64,000 nucleotides of DNA from Candidatus Sabulitectum sp. (lineage in GTDB: Bacteria; Fermentibacterota; Fermentibacteria; Fermentibacterales; JCC-6), in NCBI GenBank assembly GCA_021107435.1, contig JAIOSV010000116.1:1-64000 (forward strand). The letters are read 5' to 3'. The number at the start of each line of letters is the position of its first letter. The first letter of the stretch is position 1. The translations under genes were made by a program, and so were the position numbers. This document shows, in pieces, positions 19,366-28,223 of this stretch. The notes beneath the pieces are model-generated. The model was not told the origin of the DNA. It saw nothing but the letters and a program-made list of their open reading frames with translations, and did not search any database.

Positions 19366-19980
19366 TCAGTGAATGGACGGAGCAAACACGGCATCGCTGC
19401 CCACAATCACCAGTACATCATAGCCTTGTGCCACCGTGCCAATGAGTTCCTCTCCCGGTCTGTATGCAACATTGTCGGGATGCGAGAGCCATCTCCCCAG
19501 AGAATCGGCAACAACGGACGCGGCGACGTCATACCCATGTCTGTAAAACACAACGGTAAGCGCCGGGGCCTGATCATCCGTTATCTCCGTGACTCCTGCT
19601 CCAATGGTTCTTAAAGCCGCGCCTACCGCAAGGATGCTGGCATCAACTGAAGGTTTCCCAACCACCGCTATACGGGCATTGACACTGGGACTACTGGAAG
19701 TGTCCTCTTGCAGTTCCTCGCCGGAAAGGTCACTTTCCACCCGCCTGACGGCCAGCCTGGCATCAGAAACAAGAGGCGAGTTCGGATACCTGTAAATCAC
19801 TCCGTTGAATTCCTCAAGCGCCGCAGTGAGCCTGCCTCTGTAGTAGAGCTGACTTGCTCTTGTGAACTGCTCAAAAGCACTTCCGGAAGATGCCAGTCCT
19901 TCAGAATCAAGCATTCCGCCATTGTCGCAGGCGAGAAGCAGAAAAGTCAGAAACAGAAATAGTTCAGCCCTGAGGTTCAT
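19366..19980 (-). CDS. TPR lipoprotein with LytR_C-like C-terminal domain
   Basis: MNLRAELFLFLTFLLLACDNG signal/lipobox, YRYPNSPLVSDARLAV TPR, ARIAVVGKPSVDASILAVGAALRTIG. The longer ORF start lies inside ftsK. Confidence 0.55.
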   Translation of the reverse strand: MNLRAELFLFLTFLLLACDNGGMLDSEGLASSGSAFEQFTRASQLYYRGRLTAALEEFNGVIYRYPNSPLVSDARLAVRRVESDLSGEELQEDTSSSPSVNARIAVVGKPSVDASILAVGAALRTIGAGVTEITDDQAPALTVVFYRHGYDVAASVVADSLGRWLSHPDNVAYRPGEELIGTVAQGYDVLVIVGSDAVFAPSIH

Positions 19981-22210
19981 CAGTTGCTTCCTCCTGTAAC
20001 GGTTTAACCAGAACGTTTCTGGGTTTGCTGCCTGAATGCGGCCCAACAATGCCTATCTGTTCAAGCATATCAATAAGTTTTCCAGCCCGGGCATATCCCA
20101 CTCTGAATTTTCTCTGAATCATAGAAACAGATGCTCTCTGCTGGGCAATAACAACTCTTTTCACTTCTTCAAGAATCGGATCATCAAAGTCTAATACACC
20201 TGGATCATATAAGTTCCCGTGTTCGTCATCAGGCGGTTCATATTCGAAGGGAAGCTCAGGCTGATTACGCCAGAAATCAACAAGAGCCTTTGTTTCTTCT
20301 GTGGAAATGAATGAACCGTGAACGCGAACAGGTTCCGGAGATCCAGCCGGAACGAACAGCATATCACCCTTTCCCAGGAGTTTCTCAGCGCCGTTCATGT
20401 CCAGAATTGTTCTGCTGTCTGTTTTTGAGCCAACATTGAAGGCAATTCTGGACGGGAAATTCGCCTTGATTACACCGGTAATTACATCCACTGATGGACG
20501 CTGTGTAGCTACAACCAGATGAATTCCTACAGCTCGTGCCATCTGCGCAAGCCTTGCGATAGCAGGCTCTACATCTCTGGCGGAAACCATCATGAGATCC
20601 GCGAGCTCATCAATTATAACAACGATATAAGGAAGATATTCGTCTGATTGATCAGGGCCGAATCTCTTGTTGTACTCATTTATGGATCTGACACCAGTTC
20701 TGGCAAGAAGGGTGTACCTCTCCTCCATTTCTTTAACAAGTGCCTCCAAAAGATATCTGGCCTTTGATGTCTGAATCACAACAGGTGCCCAGAGATGGGG
20801 AATGCCCTTGTATGCGGAAAGCTCCAGCATTTTCGGGTCAACCATCGCAAGTTTAACCTGATAGGGGCTTCTTGTCAGAAGAATCGTAGAGATGATTGCA
20901 TGAACACATACACTCTTCCCACTGCCTGTGGCCCCCGCAATAAGAAGATGAGGCATTTCTGTCAAATCCGCAATAAAAGGCTGACCTTCCAGCCTCTTGC
21001 CGAGAGCAACGGGTATTTTCTCGTTTTTGAACTTCGAAATTATCTCGCGAAGATAAACGGTTTCAGGATTCCTGTTGGGCACTTCAATACCTACAGCTCC
21101 CTTGCCGGGGATAGGGGCAAGTATTCTTATCCTCTTCGCGGCCAGAGCAAGAGCCAGATCATCCGCAAGATTCAGAATCCTGTTGACCTTCACTCCGATA
21201 CCCGGTGTAAGCTCATATCTGGTTAAAACCGGGCCTGGACAGGATGCGGCAATAGTACATTCAACACCAAAATCCGACAGTTTGGCCACAAGAAGATTAG
21301 CCCTGTCCTTGATCTCTGCCGGGCTCTGACCCCGTCTTTCACCATCTGCCGGAAGAGAAAGAAAGTCAGCTCCGGGAAGACAGTACTGGTCGCCGGTATC
21401 AAGTTCACTGCTGGGCTCCGCTCGTTTTGTCATCTTCCTGCCGGCTTTCTCTTTCCCGCGAACAGTTTCTTTTTGTTCGCTCAGGTCAACAGGCGGTTTT
21501 CTTTTCCGGGTAATCTGTGCGTTTGGCTCTTCCTCTATCCCCCCTTCAGGAATCCGCACCGATGGATCTTCATTCACAGGCACATCAACCGGAATCTGCT
21601 GATTCCACGGATTTCCAGCTTCCGGAGGATTCTGCTCGGATGCGACTGACAGGTTCGATTCCGCTGTCTCCACCGGTAAAGATTTCCCGCGTCTGATGCC
21701 GGAAGTTCCGGTTTTAAGCCTTCCGAGCAAAGAATTAATATCTCTTGAGACATCCCAGCCTGTAAAAACTACTACAGAAATAATGAACAGTGAGAACAAT
21801 CCGACCCAGCCGATTACACCTCCCGCAAACCCCTGAACTGCCAGCACAACCCTGCCTGTGAGCTGACCTCCCGCAAAATAAAGAAAATCCGGTTTAATCC
21901 TGCAAAGAATCAGCGAGAGCATTGCGGAAAAGAAAAATACACACACAAATACAGCACCCGTCCGGCGTAACCATTTTTCAGCGAAGTTCAGCCGCAGAAC
22001 AAGTGAACCCGCAAGAAACAGGAAAACAGGCACGAATACTACCAGCAGACCAAGGGAACCGCCGAGAAGAGCACCTGATTCTGCCATAAACCCCGGAGGT
22101 GGCGAGACAAGAGATACAATTACCGCAAGAGCAGTGAACAGAAGGAAAAAGAAAACAGCAGTACGCCATCTGCCGGGTGGCTGCCTTTTGCGCGTTCGTT
22201 TCCCGGCCAA
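19964..22210 (-). CDS. ftsK: DNA translocase FtsK/SpoIIIE
   Basis: Four N-terminal TM segments; LIAGATGSGKSVCVHAII; VVIIDELADLMM; ATQRPSVDVITGVIKANFPSRIAF; gamma winged helix RVGYARAGKLIDMLEQIGIVGPHSGSKPRNVL. Confidence 0.97.
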   Translation of the reverse strand: MAGKRTRKRQPPGRWRTAVFFFLLFTALAVIVSLVSPPPGFMAESGALLGGSLGLLVVFVPVFLFLAGSLVLRLNFAEKWLRRTGAVFVCVFFFSAMLSLILCRIKPDFLYFAGGQLTGRVVLAVQGFAGGVIGWVGLFSLFIISVVVFTGWDVSRDINSLLGRLKTGTSGIRRGKSLPVETAESNLSVASEQNPPEAGNPWNQQIPVDVPVNEDPSVRIPEGGIEEEPNAQITRKRKPPVDLSEQKETVRGKEKAGRKMTKRAEPSSELDTGDQYCLPGADFLSLPADGERRGQSPAEIKDRANLLVAKLSDFGVECTIAASCPGPVLTRYELTPGIGVKVNRILNLADDLALALAAKRIRILAPIPGKGAVGIEVPNRNPETVYLREIISKFKNEKIPVALGKRLEGQPFIADLTEMPHLLIAGATGSGKSVCVHAIISTILLTRSPYQVKLAMVDPKMLELSAYKGIPHLWAPVVIQTSKARYLLEALVKEMEERYTLLARTGVRSINEYNKRFGPDQSDEYLPYIVVIIDELADLMMVSARDVEPAIARLAQMARAVGIHLVVATQRPSVDVITGVIKANFPSRIAFNVGSKTDSRTILDMNGAEKLLGKGDMLFVPAGSPEPVRVHGSFISTEETKALVDFWRNQPELPFEYEPPDDEHGNLYDPGVLDFDDPILEEVKRVVIAQQRASVSMIQRKFRVGYARAGKLIDMLEQIGIVGPHSGSKPRNVLVKPLQEEATDEPQG

Positions 22211-22211
22211 C

Positions 22212-22742
22212 CTATACCTGCCTTACTGAAACGCCGCCGGCATCTGAATTGTATCCCGGATCCGGTTTCCGTAAGCCATCCACCGAAAAGGAATAGTGAA
22301 TCGTCTGACCAGAAGACATTGTCAGCTCTGTAAACCAGCTTCCATCAGGCAGTTTCTGCATAGGCGAGTCGCCCTCATGCCAGTCGTTGAAATCACCTAC
22401 AACAGAAATGGAATGGGCATGGGAGTAACCAATGCAGAAAAATGCCACTCTGGTTCTGGGAGCAAGACTGTTCTGTACAGCATCCCTTAGAGCAGGGTAA
22501 GGTCGGAATACAGCACGGTGACGGGAGGGTATAACCATAACCCCGTCATCACGAGGATCTCTTACCCTTCTCTCTCTGCCCATCCTGGTGCTGAAGCAGC
22601 CGAATCCCCGGAGAAAGACCGAATCTCCTCTGCAGAGCGTCTCCCTGATCACATCAAGAAACGTCACAAGCACAATCTGAACTTCCTTCATGGTGAGACC
22701 GGTTCTTCGAGCAGTCTCCCGAGCCAGTTCCTCCCTTGTCAT
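22212..22742 (-). CDS. HU/IHF-family DNA-binding domain fused to a CBM48/AMPK1-type glycogen-binding domain
   Basis: N-term MTREELARETARRTGLTMKEVQIVLVTFLDVIRETLCRGDSVFLRGFGCFSTR...VFRPYPALRDAV (HU fold); C-term VAFFCIGYSHAHSISVVGDFNDWHEGDSPMQKLPDGSWFTELTMSSGQTIHYSFSVDGLRKPDPGY (VGDFNDW signature). Confidence 0.85.
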   Translation of the reverse strand: MTREELARETARRTGLTMKEVQIVLVTFLDVIRETLCRGDSVFLRGFGCFSTRMGRERRVRDPRDDGVMVIPSRHRAVFRPYPALRDAVQNSLAPRTRVAFFCIGYSHAHSISVVGDFNDWHEGDSPMQKLPDGSWFTELTMSSGQTIHYSFSVDGLRKPDPGYNSDAGGVSVRQV

Positions 22743-22836
22743 TTACGTCCTCCAATGAGTCTTATCTTACCATCTTATGTATCGTTGAATAGCAGGGAAT
22801 CTCCTCCCCGTCAAGGAGTGATGGTATAATTGAATC

Positions 22837-23364
22837 ATGAGTAAGAACATAATAACTCTGGCGGGACCTCCGTGTTCCGGGAAAACAACTGCGGGGAAAA
22901 TACTGTCAGTTTCTCTCAGGGCTGATTTTATTGATATCGATCAACTGATACAACACGACAGCGGACACACAATTGAATGGATGTTCAGCCATGAGGGAGA
23001 AAAAACATTCAGAGCCGCGGAAAAGAGAATTCTAGCTGAAGTTATCTTCCAAACCGCAGGCAGAACGGTAATTGCCCTGGGCGGTGGTGCGCTTCTGGAC
23101 ACTAATACTCGTAAACTGATCGAAAGGGAAACAATTCTTTTCACGCTGTTCGCGCTACCTGAAACTCTTGCAGAAAGAAACAACGGCAACAGACCACTGG
23201 CGGGAAATTCTGCTATGCTGAAAAACCTTATCAGACAAAGAGAAAAACACTACTTATCTCTGGGCAGGCGGATTAATACCGAAAACAGAACTCCCGAAGA
23301 TGTAGCTGAGGCTATAAGGCAAGAAGTTCTCCCTCTGTTGTCTCCACAAGACCGGCCTTGCTGA
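22837..23364 (+). CDS. aroK: Shikimate kinase
   Basis: LAGPPCSGKTTAGKILS; DFIDIDQLI; EKTFRAAEKRIL; VIALGGGALLD. Confidence 0.9.
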   Translation: MSKNIITLAGPPCSGKTTAGKILSVSLRADFIDIDQLIQHDSGHTIEWMFSHEGEKTFRAAEKRILAEVIFQTAGRTVIALGGGALLDTNTRKLIERETILFTLFALPETLAERNNGNRPLAGNSAMLKNLIRQREKHYLSLGRRINTENRTPEDVAEAIRQEVLPLLSPQDRPC

Positions 23365-24331
23365 TTGTTTTCCTGGCATGATCCAGCCCCACATAGAACC
23401 TGTCTGAATAAATTGTGTAGTCATCCCTGACCTTTTGGGGTGTCATGTTGACAGTTATTACATTTGCCCCCGCCTGAAAACACCGGTACTGACCATTCTC
23501 AAGCAATCTTTCGAAAGTGCTTGTTGCCGGGATAAGAGTATTTCTCAGAAAAAGTCTCATGGCGGCAATGAACCTGAGTCCAAGTTCCGGATCTCCTGTG
23601 GGCTCGTTCTCAAGGGGAGTCCCCTTTGCAGGCAGAAATACAGATACGCTGGACATATCCACTTCAAGCTCTCTTAAAAGCAGCAGATCATCGACAAGAG
23701 AATCAATTGTCTGCCCCGGAAGTCCCAGAAGAGGACCCGACCCGATATGATAACCGTGCCTCCGAAGAGTCTTAAGCCATTCAATCCTGCCTTCAAGAGT
23801 AAAACCCGGTTTCATCTTCTCAAAAAGCTCCCTGTCCGCAGTCTCGTGCTTCAGTATGAACTTATACGCTCCAGCTTCCCGCCAGAGATCAAGATCGCTT
23901 TCCTGATGAACACCAACACACAGCAATACTCCCATACCAAGATCCTTCACATCTGCAATAACGCTTCTGAGCCATTCAGCACCGCAGGACTCACTTTCAG
24001 CCGCCTGGAGAAAAAAAGTTCTGATTCCATTATCAAAAGCCTGCCGAGCAATTGCGAGCAACTCATCATGGCCAATCGAGAATCTGAAACCATCCGGGTT
24101 ATTGAGGCGCATTCCGCAGTATAGGCAGCTGCATCTGCAGGAATTGGCATATTCGACCACTGCCCTGATGAAAGCTTTCCTGCCGAATGCTTCATCTCTG
24201 ACTTTTCGGGCAGCAGAGTAAAGCAGTTCAGCTTCATCATCATCGCTGGTGAGAATTAATCTCAGATCGCCCCGCAGAAAACCGCTCTTCAGTTTTTCAT
24301 CAATCCACTCACTGGTTATCTTTGTTTTCAT
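23312..24331 (-). CDS. Radical SAM protein, HydE/PylB-like ([FeFe]-hydrogenase maturase family)
   Basis: VVEYANSCRCSCLYCGMRLNN; IRTFFLQAAES; YKFILKHETADRELFEKMKPG; GPLLGLPGQTIDSL. Confidence 0.8.
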   Translation of the reverse strand: MKTKITSEWIDEKLKSGFLRGDLRLILTSDDDEAELLYSAARKVRDEAFGRKAFIRAVVEYANSCRCSCLYCGMRLNNPDGFRFSIGHDELLAIARQAFDNGIRTFFLQAAESESCGAEWLRSVIADVKDLGMGVLLCVGVHQESDLDLWREAGAYKFILKHETADRELFEKMKPGFTLEGRIEWLKTLRRHGYHIGSGPLLGLPGQTIDSLVDDLLLLRELEVDMSSVSVFLPAKGTPLENEPTGDPELGLRFIAAMRLFLRNTLIPATSTFERLLENGQYRCFQAGANVITVNMTPQKVRDDYTIYSDRFYVGLDHARKTISKAGLVETTEGELLAL

Positions 24332-25058
24332 GGAGTTTCTTCCTGATCCTTTCCAGTACTTCCGTTTTCAACTTTTCACCTGGAGTATAACCGGTCCACA
24401 GTCGAAATGATTCCGCAGCCTGTTCAACAAGCATCTTTTCTCCTGTAATCACCTGAGTGCTCAAACAGTTCCGCCACTTCCAGCCGGGGTTGTAATTCAA
24501 ATCCGCAAAGCACCAGCCTTCCGGAATATCAAGCGGGAAAACATCATCATCCTTCCATCCAAGTGGAGTGGCATTAACCACCGTGCCCGGAGCGGATCGA
24601 TTCGTTTCCGGAATCGCGTCTCCTCTGGCCAGAAGAATCACCTCAAGGCTGTTTAAAGCAGCAAAGGCAGCAGCAGCGGCCCCACCCCTTCCCAGAACGA
24701 AAAAGGGAGGAGGAAGATCCCGGATCATGGCCCTGAAGCCAATGATATCAGTATTGTATCCCCGTATTCCTTCAGATCCGAAAACAAGAGTATTAACAGC
24801 TCCTGCCGATTCTGCCGACGCGGAAAGAGAACTACAGAGTTTCATTGCCGCAATCTTGTGAGGAACAGTAACGTTAAGACCTGTGAAATGCATTCTTCCA
24901 AGTTCGGTAACAAATGTTGCAAGCTTCTCCGGTTCTGCAGGATATAATCCGTAAGTACCTTCAATCTCAAAATGCTGCAGAAAAAAGGAATGTATCGCGG
25001 GTGAAAGAGAATGGGATACAGGCCAGCCAAGAAGCCCTGCCCTGAATTCACGCATCAT
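24309..25058 (-). CDS. aroE: Shikimate dehydrogenase
   Basis: GLLGWPVSHSLSPAIHS; GLNVTVPHKIAAM; AGAVNTLVF; YNTDIIGF; NATPLGW. Confidence 0.93.
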   Translation of the reverse strand: MMREFRAGLLGWPVSHSLSPAIHSFFLQHFEIEGTYGLYPAEPEKLATFVTELGRMHFTGLNVTVPHKIAAMKLCSSLSASAESAGAVNTLVFGSEGIRGYNTDIIGFRAMIRDLPPPFFVLGRGGAAAAAFAALNSLEVILLARGDAIPETNRSAPGTVVNATPLGWKDDDVFPLDIPEGWCFADLNYNPGWKWRNCLSTQVITGEKMLVEQAAESFRLWTGYTPGEKLKTEVLERIRKKLHENKDNQ

Positions 25059-26293
25059 CGGCGTCTTCTGCGGATGGCCTGGAAAACTCTTATAACAGTG
25101 TCAGCCAACCCTCTGGGTCTGTAAAACACAGGCCTGAACAGATCTTCACCGGGATGCAGTTTCTCTGACAGTGGCGCACCTTTGTAAAGCCTGATTGTGC
25201 CGATATTTATGAACGTATTCCCCCAACCCAGAAGGACTCTTGCCTTTGCCATGAAAAAGAATTTCTGAACAAGCGCGAAGAAATTCTCACCTGGAGAAGC
25301 ACTGAAAAAGTTCACTCCCACAGTCAATCCAGTTCTTCGGGCTTTTCTCACAGCGGGCCACAACCGTTTGAGATATCCCCCTTTCCCCATGAGTTTCCAG
25401 CCCTTTTCAGTAATAACATCCGGAGAGAAGTCAACCCACCTGCAACCTGCTTTGTAAATATCTTCAAGACTGTCCAGAGATACCGATTCCGACAACCACG
25501 CTCCCCATGCGGGAACATTCTCAACCTCGGAAATGGCAGTTACCAGCTGCGTATAGTAATCCTGCGGGTGATTAAACACGGAATCGACGAACATAAAGCT
25601 GTCGAAGCCCTGCTTTGTTATTTCTTCAATATCCCGGAGAACATGCTCTATGGGTCTTGTCCGAAAACCATTACCACCTAAAGACTTGTAAGTGCAGTAA
25701 GCGCAGTTGAAAACACACCCTCTTCTTGTCTGCACGCCTGCAGAACCTCTACCGGGATAATCGGTCGCGGGAAATATGCTGTAGTCCGGAAGTGGAATAC
25801 TGTCTAAAGAAGGTCTGGGCGGATTCGCAATACCCTGATGCAGCCAGGATGGTTCAGGGGCTCCGTTGAGATGATCGAGCAGCATCGGCAGAGCAAGCTC
25901 TCCCTCGCCAACCATGGCGATGTCTATTCGGGGCCATAGTTTCATTATTCTTTCAGGGTAAATAGAGAAACCGGCACCTCCGGCAATAACAGTGCCTTCC
26001 CAACCGCGCAGAACTTCCATTATCTCCCCAAAGGAATCCAGATACCAGTGGGTGACCGGATAGGAACTGTCATCAATATTCCTTACCGAAACAGCGACCA
26101 CTTCGGGATTAGTATTGTCAAGCTCTGCCTTTAGAGCTTTGCCGGGCGACTCTTTCAAGCTCAGATCTATCCCTGAACAATGGTGTGAGCCCAGCGCTCC
26201 AGCCAGATAGGCAAGTCCTATAGGATATATCGGGGCCTCTCTTCGACCTGCCGGAGACTGAACAAGAAGAACTCGCAAACAAACTCCATTCAT
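25055..26293 (-). CDS. B12-binding domain radical SAM protein
   Basis: LVQSPAGRREAPIYPIGLAYLAGAL; GCVFNCAYCTYKSLGG (CxxxCxxC). Start at MNGVCLRVLLV. Confidence 0.85.
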   Translation of the reverse strand: MNGVCLRVLLVQSPAGRREAPIYPIGLAYLAGALGSHHCSGIDLSLKESPGKALKAELDNTNPEVVAVSVRNIDDSSYPVTHWYLDSFGEIMEVLRGWEGTVIAGGAGFSIYPERIMKLWPRIDIAMVGEGELALPMLLDHLNGAPEPSWLHQGIANPPRPSLDSIPLPDYSIFPATDYPGRGSAGVQTRRGCVFNCAYCTYKSLGGNGFRTRPIEHVLRDIEEITKQGFDSFMFVDSVFNHPQDYYTQLVTAISEVENVPAWGAWLSESVSLDSLEDIYKAGCRWVDFSPDVITEKGWKLMGKGGYLKRLWPAVRKARRTGLTVGVNFFSASPGENFFALVQKFFFMAKARVLLGWGNTFINIGTIRLYKGAPLSEKLHPGEDLFRPVFYRPRGLADTVIRVFQAIRRRRR

Positions 26294-26756
26294 TTGACAT
26301 TTGCCTTTGCAAGGGTATTTACTATAATAAAAAAAACGCTGCTTTGCAGTGGAGGAATACTGATCTGGTATACAGTACTGAAGCAGGCTCCACTTGCGCA
26401 ACAGACACAGATGCGGAAGCCTTCCAAGCTGCGATCAAGACTGACTTCAGCTTTCAGCATGACACGCTCTGGGCGTATATTATTGTACCGGACAACAATC
26501 TAAGACTGACCATGCTGGCGAACGCTCACACATACAACCACGCAGGACAACAGATGTCATCCGAGGCGAATGTTGTGCTTTATGGAAGCACAACTTCTCT
26601 GCCGAAATCTTCTGTAATGATCTGGATAAACTCACTGTTCCCGGAGTAACAGAGAGTACCCTTGCGTCCTGTACAGTAAACAACATATTTATCAGATGAT
26701 ACTTGACATGACACTATCAATGGGAGTTTCAAATAGGTAAAAGAATAAATAAGAGG

Positions 26757-28223
26757 ATGACGCTCTGTCTTATCACAGGGGTACTGCTTACCATCTGTTC
26801 AGCTCTGGTCTCCCGGAGTACAGCCGTTTCTGCGTTGATATGCAGTGTTGGTATTGCTTCTTCATTTCTTGTGTTTGAGATGAAAAGTGGTCCACTTACT
26901 CTTTTCCCTGTGCTGTCCTGGCTCGCGTTCGTCTTTGGAGGCACCATTCCAGGCATTCTAACTGCTATGGCTTCTATGACTCTGGGATTGTGCTTTCACT
27001 GGAAATCTATTCAAATCAGAGTTCTTTTCTTCAGCTACCTGCCGGTAGCTGTGCTGTTTGCTGCGGCAGTTTCTACTGATACGCCCATCTGGCCGGGAAG
27101 CCTGCTTCTTATTCCGGCAGGAATTCTGCTCCAGACTCTGTTCCTTGTATGTATCCGCAGCATCTCACAAAATTCCATTGTAACGATTTTAACTGCCTGG
27201 CTCATAAATGGAATATTCGCCTTCATCATCCGATTCTTCCTTTTGGAAAGTGGTTTTGCAGGAGGACTCCTTGTTCTGTTTGTTATGCTGATCTCTCTCT
27301 TATACGATTTCCGTTCCCGAAGCCGCCTGAACATGTACACAGGAAGAATAAGAACGTTGTCTCTCCAGAACAAACTTGTAAGCTTTCTTTACAAAAATGA
27401 TGACAGCTTCCCGCTATTTTTAATGGACGGTGTTCATGCCTGGACAATGCAGGGCAAACCGGCAGCCATTGGGACTCTAAAAACTCCCTCCAGTACTTAC
27501 GAAATTGAGAAGCATGGAGAATGGCATATCGTTTCAACGGAAAACTCAGTTTTCATCGCTGGCGGAGATGCTGCCGCTGAGCTGAAATCCCTGAAGTGTG
27601 CTGACTTGAAAGAAACCCTCAAACTGCTCGAAACTGTCTGGAAAGCTTCCTTCAGCAAAAGAAGGCTGGAAAACGCATTTCTTGGCGCCGCGTTGATGTT
27701 TGTACAACTCGCGGACAGGAGAGACTCGGACACACACCATCACTCCATTAGAGTTTCACAGATGGCAGAGAAACTCGCGACAATCCTGGGACTCCCTGAA
27801 AGCGATATCTTGCAATTGAGGGTTGGTGCTTTACTCCATGACATAGGAAAGCTTGCCGTTCCCGCCAGCTTGATAATGAAGAAAGGTCTTCTTACCAGGA
27901 CAGAAAGAACTATCATAGAAACACACCCCGGAGCTGGAGCAAAACTGCTTGGAGTGATGCAGAGGTATAATGAGGCATCAGCAATAGTCCACCAGCACCA
28001 TGAGCGCATTGATGGAAGCGGATATCCGGACGGTCTTACCGGTTCCTCCATCTCCCTGTACGCAAGAATAGTTGCAGTGGCAGACGTGTTTGATGCTATT
28101 ACTTCTCCCAGAGCCTATCATCAGGGCAAACCTGATTTAAACGCTCTGGAGGAAATAAAGAAATACAGAGGAACTTACTTTGACGCTGCTGTTGTCGATG
28201 CACTGGAGGAACTTCTGCTGTGA
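26757..28223 (+). CDS. Membrane HD-GYP phosphodiesterase
   Basis: N-terminal TM helices; HHSIRVSQMAE..GALLHDIGKLAVP..HPGAG..HHERIDGSGYPDGL. Confidence 0.9.
   Translation: MTLCLITGVLLTICSALVSRSTAVSALICSVGIASSFLVFEMKSGPLTLFPVLSWLAFVFGGTIPGILTAMASMTLGLCFHWKSIQIRVLFFSYLPVAVLFAAAVSTDTPIWPGSLLLIPAGILLQTLFLVCIRSISQNSIVTILTAWLINGIFAFIIRFFLLESGFAGGLLVLFVMLISLLYDFRSRSRLNMYTGRIRTLSLQNKLVSFLYKNDDSFPLFLMDGVHAWTMQGKPAAIGTLKTPSSTYEIEKHGEWHIVSTENSVFIAGGDAAAELKSLKCADLKETLKLLETVWKASFSKRRLENAFLGAALMFVQLADRRDSDTHHHSIRVSQMAEKLATILGLPESDILQLRVGALLHDIGKLAVPASLIMKKGLLTRTERTIIETHPGAGAKLLGVMQRYNEASAIVHQHHERIDGSGYPDGLTGSSISLYARIVAVADVFDAITSPRAYHQGKPDLNALEEIKKYRGTYFDAAVVDALEELLL

Noticed and set aside
26344-26649. 101-aa plus ORF between the radical SAM and HD-GYP genes
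   Set aside because: No SD, no recognisable domain and no convincing start; could be a decayed gene but not supportable.
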